Shown here piece after piece: positions 1-7,684 of a DNA stretch of 64,000 nt. The DNA lies in assembly GCA_905182555.1 (NCBI GenBank), contig CAJJBX010000013.1, positions 62,001 through 126,000 on the forward strand. The letters run 5' to 3'. Both the position numbers and the translations under genes were made by a program. Origin of the DNA: an uncultured Ilumatobacter sp. (lineage in GTDB: Bacteria > Actinomycetota > Acidimicrobiia > Acidimicrobiales > Ilumatobacteraceae). Each line of letters starts with the position of its first letter. Positions within the stretch are counted from its first letter, which is position 1. The notes beneath the pieces are model-generated. The model was given only the letters and a program-made list of their open reading frames with translations. It made no database searches and was not told the DNA's origin.

Positions 1-189
1 CTTGCGACCTGGCTGCTGCAGGACGAGTGGTATTCGAAGGGGCTCGGGCTGCCAAGGCTCCCCGGGTTCCCATCTCACGCCGAAACGATCGAACGGTACG
101 CCGAGCTCTCGGGCCACGAAATCCGAGACCTTGAGTGGTGGCGCAAGTTCACGATCCTGCGCTTTTCGCTGACGCGGGCTCTGCGATGA
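1..189 (+). CDS. Phosphotransferase-like protein, C-terminal fragment (cut by window start)
   Basis: The reading frame is open from the first base and ends in TGA at 187-189, giving about 62 residues. The tail (GLGLPRLPGFPSHAETIERY, then LEWWRKF and TRALR) closely parallels the tail of the next gene (GLGLQPIPGFPSEGETLERF, QWWKDF, KRALRA). This is therefore the end of a paralogue of that aminoglycoside-phosphotransferase-like (APH) protein, and the two form a tandem duplication. Its stop overlaps the next start as ATGA, so the two are probably co-translated. Substrate and catalytic residues lie outside the window. Confidence 0.75.
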   Translation, partial: LATWLLQDEWYSKGLGLPRLPGFPSHAETIERYAELSGHEIRDLEWWRKFTILRFSLTRALR

Positions 190-1163
190 CCCAGCGTGGA
201 CGGCCGACTGATGGTGTGGACCCGTCCGTCGTCAAGCACCAACTGGAGCAGTGGCTGATTGAGGTTCTCGATCTCGATGCAGAAATCCAGGCGCTCTCCG
301 TTCCCGCCTGGTCCGGACACGGAGATCAGAACTGGTTCGTGTCAGTTCGTGACAGGGCCGAAGTGACCGCCCCGGTACGGGAGTGGGTTCTTCGAATAGA
401 GAACCCAACCTCAGTCGATCTCGGAGTTGATTTCGGTCTTCCCTTTGAGGTGTTCTCGGCGCTGTCGAACTTCAGCGACGTCCCTGTGCCGCGATCGATC
501 GCCCTTGAGTTGTCGTCGGAGTACTTTGGCGCACCGTTCTTCATCACCGAGCGGGTTCGTGGCCGAGAAGTTGAGGATCACCCTCCGTATGCGTTCGCGG
601 GTTGGTTGTGGGAGGCCTCAGTTGAGGAGCAGCGTCGAGTTGCAAACTCGGTGATTGACACCGTTGCCAATCTGCATCTCGTCGATGCACGGCAGGCGTC
701 GTTCGCCTTTCTGCAAGACGGTCGAACCACGATTGGGACCGACTCCGCACTCGCCAGATGGCGGTTGCTGCTCGACAGGTGCGATGACGGTCGAGCAGCC
801 AAGGCGGCCCGATCGATGTGGCCACTGCTTCTCGATGGTCGCCGAGACGATCCCCCATCCCGGTCGATCTGCTGGGGCGAGGCTCGACTTGCCAACATGA
901 TCTTCACCGACTGCACGGTGGGCGCCCTCCTCGACTTCGAGGACGTCAAGTTAGGCGCTCCCGAAGCTGACGTCGGCTCGCTGCTCTTCCGAGACGAAAT
1001 GATGACTCAGGGTCTGGGACTTCAGCCGATCCCCGGCTTCCCCTCGGAAGGCGAGACCTTGGAGCGATTCGGCTCGCTACTCGGCAGAGACCTTGAGAAC
1101 ATCCAATGGTGGAAGGACTTTGCGCAGTTCCGCTACCTGGTGAAACGGGCATTGCGCGCCTAG
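186..1163 (+). CDS. APH-family phosphotransferase-like protein
   Basis: A 325-residue protein. I chose the ATG at 186 because it overlaps the upstream stop as ATGA; an in-frame ATG at 135 would overlap much more. Near residue 230 is WGEARLANMIF, followed near 250 by LLDFEDVKLG, which match the Brenner loop and metal-binding DFE/DWE of the APH fold (small-molecule or acyl-CoA-associated kinases). The usual catalytic Asp of the W/HGD loop is Glu here, so kinase activity is uncertain. The stop shares the palindrome CTAG (1160-1163) with the stop of the convergent methyltransferase gene. Substrate unknown; no sign that it belongs to the RiPP pathway. Confidence 0.75.
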   Translation: MTQRGRPTDGVDPSVVKHQLEQWLIEVLDLDAEIQALSVPAWSGHGDQNWFVSVRDRAEVTAPVREWVLRIENPTSVDLGVDFGLPFEVFSALSNFSDVPVPRSIALELSSEYFGAPFFITERVRGREVEDHPPYAFAGWLWEASVEEQRRVANSVIDTVANLHLVDARQASFAFLQDGRTTIGTDSALARWRLLLDRCDDGRAAKAARSMWPLLLDGRRDDPPSRSICWGEARLANMIFTDCTVGALLDFEDVKLGAPEADVGSLLFRDEMMTQGLGLQPIPGFPSEGETLERFGSLLGRDLENIQWWKDFAQFRYLVKRALRA

Positions 1164-1993
1164 CCAGAAAGCGAATGAGCCGAGCCCGGGGCGGTGCCGG
1201 TACAGAGGAAGCCGAGCGCGATCATGAGTGCGTCCGGGTCCTCGAGCAGCCGCTCATGATCAGAGACCACCCGCGCATATTCCTGAATAGAGATGAGCCC
1301 TGTCTCCAAGTGGGGAAGCAGGTTGTCTGGTTTTGTGAGAGCCATGAAGGCTTCAACGCCGACTTCGTCACTCGAGGACGCGAACGGGAACAGTTCAACA
1401 CTTTCGCAGCCGGCCTCGGCGAGAATTCGCGTCAGCTTCCTACCAATGAAGCGGTCCCCACCTCTTTCGCGCTGTGACTCGAACACGCGCGAGTGGATAC
1501 CCGAGTTCGCGTCGTTGTAGGGCTCGCTCAAACCCCACAGTTGGCCGTCGAAGTCGATCACGATGAGCCGACCACCCGGTCGGAGTACGCGGAGCGCTTC
1601 GCGTGCGGCGTCGACAGGCCGTCGCAGGTGCTGATAGACGAATCGAGCGATGACGACGTCGGCACAGTTCGACTCAAGAGGGATCGCCTCGGCCGACCCG
1701 GTCGAGATTGCAGCACGTGGTGTGAGGTCTCGCCTGAGTAGCTCACGCATCTGCGTATCTGGCTCAATGAGTGTGAAGTCAGCAGCGGGGAAGCGATCAA
1801 CGAGCATGCGCGAGAATGCCCCTGAGCCAGCCCCGACCTCCACAATGTGATCGTCCGCTCCCACACCGAGAGCCTCCAAGAGGAAGAGTTCTTTCGCCCC
1901 GGTCAGCCCTGCCTGCGCCTCAAGTCGCTGCATCTCGCCTTCGGCGCCGCCCGCCATCCGGTCCGGCTCGTAGGAGCCATCCCCTGCGCTCAC
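1160..1993 (-). CDS. Class I SAM-dependent methyltransferase, RiPP tailoring candidate
   Basis: A 277-residue methyltransferase. The glycine-rich SAM motif VEVGAGSG lies near residues 51-58, followed by an acidic LIEPD strand end and a VLRPGGRLIVIDFDG post-motif segment typical of type 11 methyltransferases. A longer frame runs upstream to 2152, but the GTG at 1993 overlaps the P450 stop as GTGA, the strongest signal for the true start. It is translationally coupled to the P450 and divergent from the precursor peptide operon, so modification of the peptide (for example N- or O-methylation) is plausible. The substrate is not shown by sequence. Confidence 0.8.
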   Translation of the reverse strand: MSAGDGSYEPDRMAGGAEGEMQRLEAQAGLTGAKELFLLEALGVGADDHIVEVGAGSGAFSRMLVDRFPAADFTLIEPDTQMRELLRRDLTPRAAISTGSAEAIPLESNCADVVIARFVYQHLRRPVDAAREALRVLRPGGRLIVIDFDGQLWGLSEPYNDANSGIHSRVFESQRERGGDRFIGRKLTRILAEAGCESVELFPFASSSDEVGVEAFMALTKPDNLLPHLETGLISIQEYARVVSDHERLLEDPDALMIALGFLCTGTAPGSAHSLSG

Positions 1994-3315
1994 GGCCGCC
2001 GAACCCGCATGGGCATGCCTTCTGCCGGCTTCAGCGTGACCAGCGCTTCGGGGAGAACTTCGTGGCCCGGCCACAGCTCGAAGTCGACGTCGCGGCACAA
2101 AGTAGCGAGGACGAGTTGGGCCTCCATGAGCGCAAATCCTCGTCCGATGCACAATCGGGGACCTCCGCCGAAGGGCAGAAAGGTGAATGGGTCAGGGCTT
2201 TCGATATCGACGAACCTCCGAGGTTTGAATTCAGTCGGGTCAGGCCACAGATCCGCCTCACGATGAATCAACCAGGGGCTCACGCACACCAGCGAATCTG
2301 CTGGGACATCAAAGTCGGAAAGTTGGTCGTCGGAGACCGCCCGGCGCGAGATCACCCAGATCGGTGGGTACAACCGCATAGCTTCGTTGATGACGGCTCT
2401 CGTCATGGCGAGTTCGGGCAGTTGAGCCACGGTCGGCGGGGAATCGCCGCAAACCCGGTTGACCTCGATCCGCACGTCCGCCGCGATCGATGGGTGCTGG
2501 GAGAGGAGGTACAACGACCATGTCAGAGCTTTCGCAGTCGTCTCGTGCCCAGCCATCACCATTGTCATGACCTGGTCGCGAAGCTCGCGGTCACTCAGCG
2601 CTTCTCCTGCTGGGGTCCGGTGCTCCAGGAGAACCCCAAGAAGGTCGGGGAGGCCTGAGTCGTCGGTTCCGACAAAGCGACGTGCCCTGATGAGCAACCG
2701 AACAATTCGATCGATCGTCTGACGCGCCGTCACGAAGGAGGCAAAGTCTGCTCGCACCACGTCGGTATCGGGCGTGTCTCGAGGGTCGCCGTGAGAAACC
2801 GCCGCATTCACCGCATCGACGGCGCGGCCGAATCCTTCACCGATATCTCCAAGTTCGCCGCCGAGAATCGCAGTCACGACGACTTGGAGCGTGAGTCCTG
2901 TCAGGTCGTGGTCCGCACGAATCGGCTGTTTCTCGTCTCGTGAAGTCCAGTCGGCGACGAGTTGAGCGGCCTGCCGTTGGATGGCGCCACCAAACTGCTC
3001 CACCCGGCGCCGTTGAAACATCGGGTTGGTGTACTCACGCTGCGCACGCCACGAGTCGCCATGCGACGTCAGCAATCCTTCTCCGAGCAGCGGCGTCAGC
3101 ATCGAATTCTAGCACGCAGCCACGGACCGCCTGTGGCGTGCGAGGAGTACCTCCCGGGCGATGTCTGGTGAAGAGATCAGGAACACTCGTTGGCCGTGTT
3201 CGGTCAGGTGTGTGGAAACCGGTCCGAATTCGGCCCGCTGACTCTCGAGAAACCCGAGCGGATCGAGCCGGATATGTTCTGCAGTGACTGGCTGGCTCGG
3301 GCCTGGTGGAAACAT
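1990..3315 (-). pseudogene. Cytochrome P450 interrupted by an in-frame TAG
   Basis: The frame from ATG 3315 to TGA 1990 reads as one cytochrome P450 of normal length (about 440 residues) with a single TAG at 3111-3109. Before the stop is the N-terminal P450 region (DPLGFLESQRAEFGPV, IAREVLL); after it come MLTPLLGEGLLTSHGDSWR, the I-helix MAGHETTAKAL, the ExxR motif NEAMRL and the haem loop FGGGPRLCIGRG with its Cys. No frame change is needed across the stop. Translation could restart at ATG 3102, but the product would lack the N-terminal 71 residues. It probably oxidises the RiPP product if functional. A base error or real nonsense mutation are both possible. Confidence 0.75.
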
Positions 3316-3477
3316 CTAGCGGCCCCCGCGTGCTCGGCCGCAGCACGCTTTTGACAATGCAATACCGCGCAAATTGGTAAAATTCTTGGCTTTAGATGGT
3401 GAGACGCTGGCGATCATCGTGAGAAGAGGCTACATTCTGAATTCCGCACACAAAACCAACAGAAAAGTAGGCATAAA
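3316..3477. promoter_or_regulatory. Divergent promoter region of the RiPP cluster
   Basis: This AT-richer 160-bp gap separates the leftward P450/methyltransferase pair from the rightward precursor operon, so it should hold both promoters. A TTGACA at 3351-3356 and a TAAAAT at 3378-3383 are visible on the plus strand, but their 21-bp spacing is longer than the usual 17, so the exact promoter is unsure. A purine-rich stretch (GAAAAGTAGG) precedes the precursor ATG and may be its ribosome binding site. Confidence 0.4.
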
Positions 3478-3840
3478 ATGACCAATCTTAATAGCGAACA
3501 ACGCAAGGATTTCATCGGCGGATACACCAAATTGTTGACCGCAGCGTGGAGCGCAGACGATTTCGACGCCTTCGTCGCCTCCATCTCGGCTGATGCATCA
3601 GGCACGCTGGCCGGTTACGGATTGCCGATGCCGACCGGTGCCGCTATTGAGATCCGTACCCAGGGTGACGGCGGGGAAAGCCTCGATCAAGCGGTCGAAC
3701 TGTGGGAGAAGGGCATCAACGGTGGCCTGTACACCATCTACGTGATTCACGACGACGACATCGAATCTGTGAACCTTGAAGAGGTCTCGGGCGCTGGAAC
3801 CTACTGCTGTAGCTGCTGCCCATGCTGCACCTGCACGTGA
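3478..3840 (+). CDS. NHLP-type azole RiPP precursor peptide, Cys-rich core
   Basis: A 120-residue precursor. The leader (about residues 1-107) resembles the nitrile-hydratase-alpha-like NHLP family: helix YTKLLTAAWSADDFDAF, then LAGYGLPMPTGAAIEIRTQ, ending in an acidic stretch and SGAG. The core is TYCCSCCPCCTCT (3799-3837), 13 residues with seven Cys, one Ser and three Thr, the residues a cyclodehydratase turns into azolines. Cleavage is expected at or beside SGAG by the C39 domain of the exporter at 8.5 kb. The RRE/YcaO/SagB genes follow on the same strand. A hairpin after the gene may raise its transcript level over the rest. Which residues become azoles, and the cleavage point, are inferred. 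Confidence 0.88.
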   Translation: MTNLNSEQRKDFIGGYTKLLTAAWSADDFDAFVASISADASGTLAGYGLPMPTGAAIEIRTQGDGGESLDQAVELWEKGINGGLYTIYVIHDDDIESVNLEEVSGAGTYCCSCCPCCTCT

Positions 3841-3886
3841 GCCCCAATGCGCCGCGTAGCGACACCGGTTACGCCAATTGAGATGG

Positions 3887-3912
3887 AGCCACGTGTGGCT
3901 ACATTTTACTTT
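3887..3912 (+). terminator. Possible attenuating hairpin after the precursor gene
   Basis: AGCCACGTGTGGCT at 3887-3900 can fold into a short stem (AGCCA/TGGCT around CGTG) and is followed by a T-rich tract (ACATTTTACTTT). In RiPP operons a partial terminator just after the precursor gene commonly gives more precursor than enzyme transcript. The stem is only 5-6 bp, so this is tentative. Confidence 0.4.
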
Positions 3913-3954
3913 ATGCGATGCCAAACAAACATGATTAATGGCAAATAAGTGACA

Positions 3955-4389
3955 ATGCCGAACCCAACCCGTCCGCGCCTTAGATCGGACATTCGAGCTG
4001 AGGTAGTCAGTGATCACGAGGTGCTGGTTATGTCCGGTGCCGATCGATACATCTTCGATTCCGCTGCGACTGTCGCTTGTCTGCCGCTCTTAGACGGAAC
4101 ACGCGAGGTGGCCGACATTGCGACGGAACTCAGCGATCGTTTCGCTCCAAGGCAGATTGCGCGAGCAATTGCGTCGCTCGTCGTTCCGGGGCTTGTTGTA
4201 GACGGGCCGGTCATCGGGACACAGGACGAGACGGCCTGGCTCGATGCTCTGGGAACGGGGTCCGCGGAGGGGTTCTCGGCTCTTTCGAGTGCATGCTTCA
4301 GTTCCACGCCTAATCGCATAGAAATCGCATTCCCCTTATTCGCAGCGAGAGGTCGTCGAGGTAGGCGAGCTGCCCCACCATCGCCTTGA
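3955..4389 (+). CDS. RRE-type leader-binding protein (N-terminal part of TOMM cyclodehydratase partner)
   Basis: Residues 1-90 (RPRLRSDIRAEVVSDHEVLV through DRFAPRQIARAI and SLVVPGLVV) look like a PqqD-like RiPP recognition element, the winged-helix domain that binds leader peptides. In related systems this domain is the start of one long ThiF-like/YcaO protein. Here the frame runs out at 4389. The short stretch 4340-4400 makes better sense in a second frame (VVEVGELPHHRLDVALCDEL) before the YcaO frame takes over, implying two small indels. GTG 3949 is an alternative start. I read this as the first third of a split protein, either by sequencing error or real damage. Confidence 0.7.
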   Translation: MPNPTRPRLRSDIRAEVVSDHEVLVMSGADRYIFDSAATVACLPLLDGTREVADIATELSDRFAPRQIARAIASLVVPGLVVDGPVIGTQDETAWLDALGTGSAEGFSALSSACFSSTPNRIEIAFPLFAARGRRGRRAAPPSP

Positions 4390-4403
4390 CGTCGCCCTCT
4401 GCG

Positions 4404-6212
4404 ATGAGCTTCGCGCTCGATGACCTCGACGCATTCAACCGATCTGCCCTTGCCAACGGCCGTCCATGGCTTCTTGCATCACCGGTCCGGGCTGAACTGT
4501 GGCTTGGACCATTGTTCGAACCTGGTGCGACTGGTTGCTGGGAGTGCCTCAGGCAGCGGCTCGCAGGTAATCGGCAGATGGAGCGCTACCTGCAGCGAGT
4601 TCGCGGAGTCGAATACGACCTCTCCATGGTGCCAGCATCGACCCCAGCGGTCGCATTGGCCGCAGCCTCCATGCTGACAACTGAAGTGGAACGATTCGCG
4701 GTTGGGGCCGCGCACCACCCGGGCCTCCTCGGCCGTCTCGTCACTCTGGATCTCCTGACCTGGGAATCCGAGACGCACGTGCTGGTTCGTCAACCCCAAT
4801 GTCGAGCCTGCGGGGACGCAAGCATTGCCACGAATGATTCGCCGATCGAACTGTCCAAGCAGGCCAAGGTCGACGGTGTGGACAGCGGTCATCGAGTGAT
4901 CCCTCCAGCCGAGACCATCGCACGGCTCGAGCACCACGTCAGCCCGATACTCGGCGCAATCACTCGCCTGCACCGGTTCGAAGAAGGAGACTCCGAGGTC
5001 TCTCACAACTGGTCAGCCGGCCACAACTTCGCGATGATGTCGAACTCGACCTACTTGTTGAGGAAGAACATACGAGGCCTGAGCGGCGGGAAGGGTCGAA
5101 GCGACGTTCAAGCGAAGGCGAGTGCCATGTGTGAGGCACTCGAGCGGTATTCCGGTGTGTGGCGTGGAGATGAACATGTTCGGCGTGCAAGCGCATCCGA
5201 GCTGGGTGCCGACGCGCTCGACCTCGGTGAGCTCCTCGGCTTCTCAGATCACCAGTATGAAAACCGCGTTGAGTGGAACTCCCACCAGACCAGCGGTATC
5301 CATTTGGTGCCCTTCCGACTCGACTCTGACCGGAAGGTGGACTGGACCTCAGTGTGGTCTCTCACCGAGTCCAAGCCCGCCTGGGTCCCAACTTCATACT
5401 GCTACTTCGGCCACCCTGACGCCTTCGAAGACCCGTTTTGCTTCAGTGACGCGAATGGGAACGCCGCGGGCAACACCCTCGAGGAGGCGATTCTCCAGGG
5501 CCTTCTCGAACTGGTCGAACGAGATTCCGTCGCTCTCTGGTGGTACAACCGGCTGAGGGTGCCCGGAGTCGAACTTGAAACGATCGACGACCCCTACATT
5601 GAGCAACTGAAGCGCTTCTACACCTCAATGGGTCGCAGTCTGCAACTGCTGGACGTGACCTTCGATCTCGGTATTCCGTCATTCGTGGCTATGTCTCACC
5701 GATTCGACCATCCAGTCCAGGATCCGCTGATCGGGTTCGGCTCGCACGTCGAGCCAAGGTTGGGAGCGCTCCGGGCGCTCACTGAATGCAATCAGTTCCT
5801 GCCGAGTGTCAGCCAGCGCGATGCCTCGGGTGCCACCCGCTATCTCTTCGATGACCCTGAGATGCTCGACTGGTTCACCACTGCCACGACCTCGAGCGAG
5901 TCGTATCTCATTCCGGATCCGCAACGGCCGACCGTCGACATCTCGAAAATGGACGGCCTGACCTCCGACGACATATCGGAAGAGATTCGGCTCTGTGTCG
6001 AGGTTCTGAGGAGCCGAGGCCTTGAGGTGTTCGTCCTCGATCAGAGCAGACCGGATCTTGATGTCAAGGTTGCCAAGGTCATCGTTCCGAATCTCCGGCA
6101 CTTCTGGCGGCGACTCGGAAAGGGCCGGCTCTACAACGTGCCTGTCGAACTCGGACTGCTTCCCGAGGCTGTCGACGAGGCAGCGCTCAACCCCCGGAGC
6201 ATCTTCTTCTAA
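4404..6212 (+). CDS. ThiF-like/YcaO TOMM cyclodehydratase
   Basis: About 600 residues. The first 150 (ALDDLDAFNRSALANGRPWLL, CWEC near 45-48, CRAC near 133-136) match the ocin-ThiF-like domain with its four-Cys zinc site. The rest is a YcaO domain, with AMCEALERYSG and EEAILQGLLELVERD carrying acidic residues of the ATP/Mg site. YcaO enzymes phosphorylate the amide to cyclise Cys/Ser/Thr into azolines, here presumably on the CCSCCPCCTCT core. The C terminus NPRSIFF lacks the proline-rich PxPxP tail seen in many azoline-forming YcaOs. A TTG at 4386 is another possible start. The stop overlaps the next start as TAATG. Confidence 0.88.
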   Translation: MSFALDDLDAFNRSALANGRPWLLASPVRAELWLGPLFEPGATGCWECLRQRLAGNRQMERYLQRVRGVEYDLSMVPASTPAVALAAASMLTTEVERFAVGAAHHPGLLGRLVTLDLLTWESETHVLVRQPQCRACGDASIATNDSPIELSKQAKVDGVDSGHRVIPPAETIARLEHHVSPILGAITRLHRFEEGDSEVSHNWSAGHNFAMMSNSTYLLRKNIRGLSGGKGRSDVQAKASAMCEALERYSGVWRGDEHVRRASASELGADALDLGELLGFSDHQYENRVEWNSHQTSGIHLVPFRLDSDRKVDWTSVWSLTESKPAWVPTSYCYFGHPDAFEDPFCFSDANGNAAGNTLEEAILQGLLELVERDSVALWWYNRLRVPGVELETIDDPYIEQLKRFYTSMGRSLQLLDVTFDLGIPSFVAMSHRFDHPVQDPLIGFGSHVEPRLGALRALTECNQFLPSVSQRDASGATRYLFDDPEMLDWFTTATTSSESYLIPDPQRPTVDISKMDGLTSDDISEEIRLCVEVLRSRGLEVFVLDQSRPDLDVKVAKVIVPNLRHFWRRLGKGRLYNVPVELGLLPEAVDEAALNPRSIFF

Positions 6213-7672
6213 TGGTGGTCACCGGTTTGGAGGAGAGGATCAGGCTGAGGGACTCAGCCGAGTTCGAGTTGCTGAATGGCTCCATGACTATTTCGGCCTT
6301 CCTCCACCGGTTCAGCTTCAAGTTGGCCGACGATGGTGTCGCCACGGCGATGTCGCGTCTCGGAACAACCAACGGGCCGTCCGAACTCGCCCCGACGACA
6401 TCCGAACTGGAAAACTTGGCAACCGAGTTCGGAAATGAGACCTCCGTGCTCGGGCTTGGAAAACTGCTCGGCCGGTTGACTCTGTCCGGATTGGTGGGGA
6501 GAACAATTTCGTTCGCGGGTGAAGCCCAGTTCTCCATCATCCCCGATGCCCTTCCTGCCATCAGCGACTCACTCGAGTGCACGCCGTCGACAGTCGTGTC
6601 GTTGTCGCGTTTCGTGTTCCTGCGCGTCGACAAGACGAAAATTCTTCTCGAGACCCCCCGTTCTGGCTGGATCATTGAGATCCATGATCCGACTCTGATG
6701 ACCGTCATTGGCCAGTTGGCATCGCCCGCAACGGTCAAAGAGCACCTGGAGCGGGTCGTCCCGCAAGAAGGTGACAATCAAGAGATCGAGCGGCGCCTGC
6801 TCAGTGCACTTGGCCGCGCTGGGATGCTGACCAATCACGCGAGCCCGACCGAGGCGTCGGAAGAATCACTCGACCCATCCTTGAGGGTCTGGTCAGCCCA
6901 CGATCTACTCTTCCACCAACGCAGTCGCGTCGGTAGGAGCAGGCAACCGTTCGGCGGTACGTACCGGTTCGTTGGCACTGAGGTGCCTCCGCCGAGGTAC
7001 AGGCGTCCGGTTGACGACCAGCCGAAGATCGAGCTGCCCTCCTCCACGGACTGTGGTGAGGTCGCAGAGAACTACTTCGGACTCCTGAACCAGCGCAGAT
7101 CACAGCGCGAGTTTGATGACGGGCGCCCTGTCAGTCTCGGCGACTTGGCTGAGTTGCTGTGGAGGACCACCCGTGTGCGCGATGTTCGCGAGACCGAATA
7201 CGGAGAAATCGTCGATCGCCCGTTCCCCTCAGGCGGCGCTGTGCACGAGCTCGACACGTATATCGCTGTTCGCACCGTCGACGGTCTCGCGCCCGGCCTC
7301 TACCGATACGACCCGGTCGATCACTTGCTCGTCCTCGTCCACCCAGAATCACGGGAGTTCTGGACCTGGTTCCACAGCGTTCCGCCCTGGCCGGAACCAT
7401 CAACGCAACCGCAGGCAGTTCTCGTCATCGCGAGTCGGTTTGATCGCGTCATGTGGAAGTACGAAGGTATGGCCTATGCCGTCATGCTGAAGAACACCGG
7501 CGTGCTGATGCAAAGCTGGTCGCTTGCGGTTGAGGCGCTCGGCCTGGGCGGTTGCCCGCTCGGCGCTGGCGACTCAGAGGGCTTTGCGCGAGTCGCAGGG
7601 CTCGACCCGTATGTCGAGTCAAGTGTTGCCGAGTTCGCAATCGGACGACCGGATAACCGGCAGCCACTATGA
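6212..7672 (+). CDS. SagB-type FMN azoline dehydrogenase
   Basis: A 486-residue protein. The C-terminal half (from about residue 285) is a SagB-type nitroreductase fold: NQRRSQREFDDG, GLYRYDP, WKYEGMAYAVMLKNTGVLMQ and EALGLGGCPLGAGD. Such enzymes use FMN to oxidise azolines to aromatic azoles; the WKY motif resembles the conserved Lys-Tyr pair of this family. The N-terminal half holds two winged-helix-like segments (near 20-100 and 128-210), possibly extra leader contacts. ATG 6212 overlaps the YcaO stop, indicating translational coupling. It should finish the thiazoles made by the YcaO. Confidence 0.88.
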   Translation: MVVTGLEERIRLRDSAEFELLNGSMTISAFLHRFSFKLADDGVATAMSRLGTTNGPSELAPTTSELENLATEFGNETSVLGLGKLLGRLTLSGLVGRTISFAGEAQFSIIPDALPAISDSLECTPSTVVSLSRFVFLRVDKTKILLETPRSGWIIEIHDPTLMTVIGQLASPATVKEHLERVVPQEGDNQEIERRLLSALGRAGMLTNHASPTEASEESLDPSLRVWSAHDLLFHQRSRVGRSRQPFGGTYRFVGTEVPPPRYRRPVDDQPKIELPSSTDCGEVAENYFGLLNQRRSQREFDDGRPVSLGDLAELLWRTTRVRDVRETEYGEIVDRPFPSGGAVHELDTYIAVRTVDGLAPGLYRYDPVDHLLVLVHPESREFWTWFHSVPPWPEPSTQPQAVLVIASRFDRVMWKYEGMAYAVMLKNTGVLMQSWSLAVEALGLGGCPLGAGDSEGFARVAGLDPYVESSVAEFAIGRPDNRQPL

Positions 7673-7684
7673 GGAGCAGACAAC

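Noticed and set aside
3109-3111. TAG in the P450 as a pyrrolysine codon
   Set aside because: No methylamine methyltransferase or Pyl gene is seen, P450s are not known to use pyrrolysine, and other base errors are frequent here.
3841-3954. Second precursor peptide
   Set aside because: No start codon with a leader-like or Cys-rich product in the gap after the precursor.
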